From Cymodocea nodosa (lineage: Eukaryota > Streptophyta > Magnoliopsida > Alismatales > Cymodoceaceae), in the NCBI GenBank assembly GCA_036874045.1, contig CM072342.1, positions 2,316,501 to 2,380,500 on the forward strand: a stretch of DNA of 64,000 bases, in the 5' to 3' direction. Below, piece after piece: positions 60,980 to 64,000 of the stretch. The notes beneath the pieces were generated by a model, which made no database searches, was not told the origin of the DNA, and saw nothing but the letters and a program-made list of their open reading frames with translations. Each line of letters opens with the position of its first letter. Positions within the stretch are counted from its first letter, which is position 1. The position numbers and the translations under genes were made by a program.

Positions 60980-63736
60980 ATGGCAGACGACGCCCGGAGG
61001 AGCAGCGGCAACGGCACCTCGGTTGCTCCCGCGTCGGCCTCCGCCTATCTCGACCCCAACTACTGGTAAGTCTTCATCTTCATCCCATTTGTACTTTCTG
61101 CTGCACCCGACGACCTATCTTCGATCCACTCCAAATCTCACTTCCTCTGTTCCACGATAAAACACTAGGAATGAGAGGTTCGCAGTGGAGGAGCACTACG
61201 AGTGGTTCAAGGACTACTCCCATTTCCAGCATCTCATCCTCCAACACATCAGACCATCAGATTCCGTATGCCAACCCCCTGTTGCTTTTTGTCTTATCTT
61301 TTGCCATCCCGACATCTTTTTTGTTGGTTTTTGGGTGCCATCTGTTTAAGTCCCGCGTGCAGGTGCTTGAGGTTGGGTGTGGGAATTCGAGGCTATGTGA
61401 AGGTATGTATGGAGACGGAATCACCCAAATCACGTGTATTGACCTCTCCGCTGCTGCGGTGGAGAGGATGCGGAAGAGATTGTTGGACACTGGATTGGAA
61501 GGTGATACAATGGCATTACTTTGTTTTGTTTGCTCCATGTTTGTTTTTTCTATTTAGGTCGAAAGATGCATGCTGCGGAAGTCGTGGTTTAAGTTGTTTA
61601 GTAAGCTTTCGTAACATTCTCGTGGAGGGAAAACTGGAAATTAATAATTCTTATTCTGTTCCTTGAGACCATAATGACCTCTTTTTCTTGGTCGCTCCAT
61701 GTGAACGATAATTTTTTTTTAATGCTTTGTTAGGTTTTAACTCGAAACTTCGATATTCTGGTTCCCACCAGTTTTAGATAAATCTTATTTCTGAGGATAA
61801 GGTGATCCTATTTAGTGTTCTATTAGCAAACTAATACAAATTTAAAGAAACCGCAGGAAGGTGGAAGCTGTAAATGCTCTCTTCCTCTCTAATTTCTGGG
61901 ACATGCTATCAAGTTTCCATATACACATATAGCAAGAGACCTTTCTACTCTTTGAACACATTGCAAGAAAAAAGATGTACCATATGGCAAGCAAGGACCA
62001 CATAGGATCAAATTAAGTACATGGTTCAGAAGGTGTACTCCTTAAAACACATTTTCAGAGAGGGAAACACGGTAGCAAATGCACTTGCCAAGAGGGGAGC
62101 TAGGGAGAAAGGAAGTTGGATTTTTGAAAGCGCATCAGATCTACCTAAAAAGGCTAGGGGATCTTGGACACTAGGCAAATGGAAGGTCCCAAGTGCAAGC
62201 TAGAAGCTCCCCAATTAATTCCTTTGTAGAAGGGTTTTTCATTGTTGTTTATTTTCTTGACCTTTGAACATTTGTGAGACTTTGGCCTAGTCTTTCCTAC
62301 ATGCACCTTTGGTTTTCTTAGGTTCCCACCTTATAAATAGATCGGAGATTTTGCTGAAATAAAGAGACCTTTTTACTCATCATTATTTGATTTTGAGTTA
62401 AATGTCTCATATTTTTATAGGATATTAAAGAAAATGAAAGTCTTCTAAGCTCAAATCCTTTTATATCTATCTAATCTAAAATAAGAATGCTTGCAAGACT
62501 TAGAAAAACTACAAGTGAGGAGTGTTGAAATAGTCTTACATTGAAAAGTGAAATGCGAATTAATACATGTATATAACGAGAAACCTATCCACTCATCATC
62601 AATTAGTTGTATCTAAAATGTTTCACATTTTTATACAAACAAAAATTTGTTTTAGTTTCATATTTGACCTTTTTTACATAGTTCTTTTCATTCTCTAGGG
62701 ATCAAAGTACTTGAGGCTGACATGCTGGACCTTTCCTTTGAAAATGAGTGCTTTGATGTTGTTATTGAGAAAGGCACAATGGTAATCAGTTTCAACAAGT
62801 TCACTTAGTAATTGATTTCTTCTATTTTCCGTCTTGAATGTGTTCTTATATTGATTAAACTGGTTGTACCAAATATTTTGAATTTGGAGGATGTTTTGTT
62901 CGTTGATGGTGGTGATCCATGGAATCCAAATCCTGAAACTGTGAAAAAGGTGATTTCAATGCTCGAGGGTGTGCATAAGGTTCTAAAACCAAATGGCATT
63001 TTCATTTCAATATCCTTTGGGCAGGTATACATTGGAAAAAAGCTTTTTTCTTCTTTCCATGATCTTGTTTCCTTTTTATCGTGTATTTATCTTCTCTATA
63101 ACTGTTCTTATCTAGCCACACTTTAGACGTCCACTCTTTGAAGCCCATAGATTTACCTGGTCTGTTGAGTGGACTACCTTTGGAGAAGGTTTTCATTACT
63201 TCTTCTACATCTTGAAGAAGGTAGCAGTCAACCAACTCAACGGATTCTGCTTAATTTTTGCTTGGATACATTTTTTGAACTGCAGCTTGCCATGAAGTGC
63301 TACTTTTCCCGGAAAGCTATATTTTATATCTTTTGACAATAATTTATTGGGCAAAATTACAGGAAACATACTTATTACTGTTGAAAAGATTATGGAATTG
63401 TAACTGCATTTTTGAAATGAAAATTGTTTGCTATCCATAAGTGCTTGCAAATAGATCGGGGGTTTTCACAAAAAAGAAGTGCTTGCAAATGCAACATTAG
63501 ATACTGTTTCCTTGCTATGGCATCATGTATTGTTAAAGTATTCACGTTTTGTAATTTATTTGACTTTCCTGCATTCTCATGGTCTTCGAACCTCCTTTTC
63601 TTAGGGAAGGAGGCCCTTGGATTCTGTGGAATACGAAGCCAGAGACTTTGATGTACCTCCCATATGTCTCATGCAAGATGAGTTAGAAAGTGAAGACTAT
63701 CTTTTCAGAACTGCGGTTGAGGAGTTGGATGCTTAG
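60980..63736 (+). CDS. SAM-dependent methyltransferase, eEF1A-lysine methyltransferase-like
   Basis: Seven exons, 60980–61065, 61169–61265, 61363–61501, 62699–62781, 62890–63024, 63116–63220 and 63605–63736, join in frame into 258 aa; all introns GT–AG. Class I (seven-strand) methyltransferase: N-terminal YLDPNYWNERF and EWFKDYSHFQHLI; SAM motif I VLEVGCGNSRL (62–72); acidic end of strand 2 ITCIDLS; ADMLDLSFENECFDVVIEKG (114–133) with the post-II/III acidic residues; then the ISMLEGVHKVLKPNGIF helix–strand and the C-terminal FEAHRFTWSVEWTTFGEG. This pattern matches the METTL13-N/EEF1AKMT4 group, which methylates elongation factor 1A lysines in other eukaryotes (family knowledge); the plant substrate is inferred. 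Cytosolic, no targeting signal seen. Intron 3 contains a LINE fragment. The ATG at 60980 is the first after an upstream stop. Confidence 0.9.
62000..62372 (+). mobile_element. LINE 3' fragment (RNase H remnant)
   Basis: Within intron 3 of the methyltransferase gene, an open segment at 62021–62203 reads HIFREGNTVANALAKRGARE, the typical end of the RNase H-like domain of plant non-LTR retrotransposons (R-E-x-N-x-V-A-D-A-L-A-K). It is followed by about 165 bases of 3' tail ending 'aaataaag'. The 5' part of the element is missing, as usual after incomplete reverse transcription. Same orientation as the host gene. Confidence 0.65.
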
Positions 63737-64000
63737 AAGGGTCCTGGCATAACAAACGTTTCTGGATGCATGTGCGCAACAGTGGACTTTACAAACGTAA
63801 TCTGATATCAATCAAAATTGTATTTCGAAAGTCAAGTACATATGGACAGTAAACACCAAAAATAGCTTGGTTGTGTCTGCATCCGAAATGTTTGTGATTT
63901 ATGGGAAAACGAAAACAAGGAGATCCTCACATTCTCTCATTGAGCCTTGTGTTTTTCCAGTTCATTTGTTTCATCATGCTGAAACCTTGTAGGATCGGTA
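63737..64000 (+). other. 3' flank of the methyltransferase gene
   Basis: Probable 3' UTR and start of the next intergenic stretch; nothing else visible before the window ends. Confidence 0.5.

Overview
The window is nuclear DNA from a flowering plant, most likely a monocot. This is inferred from multi-exon genes with GT–AG introns, plant-type families (BEL1-like homeodomain, RanBP2-finger organelle protein, HHP-type receptor, DUF266 glycosyltransferases), GC-rich 5' exons next to AT-rich introns and intergenic DNA, and eukaryotic tRNA genes. I cannot name the species. There is no operon, CRISPR or prokaryotic signal.

Seven protein-coding genes could be rebuilt exon by exon with reading frame kept across every junction: (1) 4343–11188, minus, a 17-exon leishmanolysin-like M8 metalloprotease of 833 aa with EGF-like repeats; (2) 16155–20453, plus, a 3-exon HHP4/5-like heptahelical PAQR protein of 395 aa; (3) and (4) 24791–25955 and 27635–33340, both minus, tandem paralogous core-2/I-branching (DUF266) glycosyltransferases of 342 and 386 aa; (5) 35136–38441, plus, a 6-exon protein of 518 aa with three RanBP2-type zinc fingers (VAR3/OZ-like); (6) 44003–48635, minus, a BEL1-like homeodomain factor of 691 aa; (7) 60980–63736, plus, a 7-exon SAM-dependent methyltransferase of 258 aa resembling eEF1A-lysine methyltransferases. 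Two tRNA genes are present: tRNA-Val(CAC) at 13661–13734 minus and tRNA-Glu(TTC) at 59669–59742 plus.

The DNA between genes is AT-rich and holds old transposon debris: a decayed PIF/Harbinger transposase (2.16–3.08 kb, plus), a decayed Myb/SANT-like Harbinger companion ORF (21.6–22.45 kb, minus), a foldback/MITE-like element inside the long intron of the second glycosyltransferase, a LINE 3' end with RNase H remnant in the methyltransferase gene, and a possible solo LTR near 40.5–41.3 kb. Microsatellites are common, mostly GA/CT, CA and AT types. The largest gene-poor stretch, 49.2–59.7 kb, lies upstream of the BEL1-like gene and is dense in them.

The genes are independent housekeeping or developmental loci; apart from the tandem glycosyltransferase pair I see no functional cluster. 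The most unusual structural features are an inverted copy of the last coding exon's end in the preceding intron of the protease gene, a probable GC–AG intron and overlapping uORF in the BEL1-like gene, very different intron and stem lengths in the tandem glycosyltransferases, and three zinc fingers each split by an intron at the same position.
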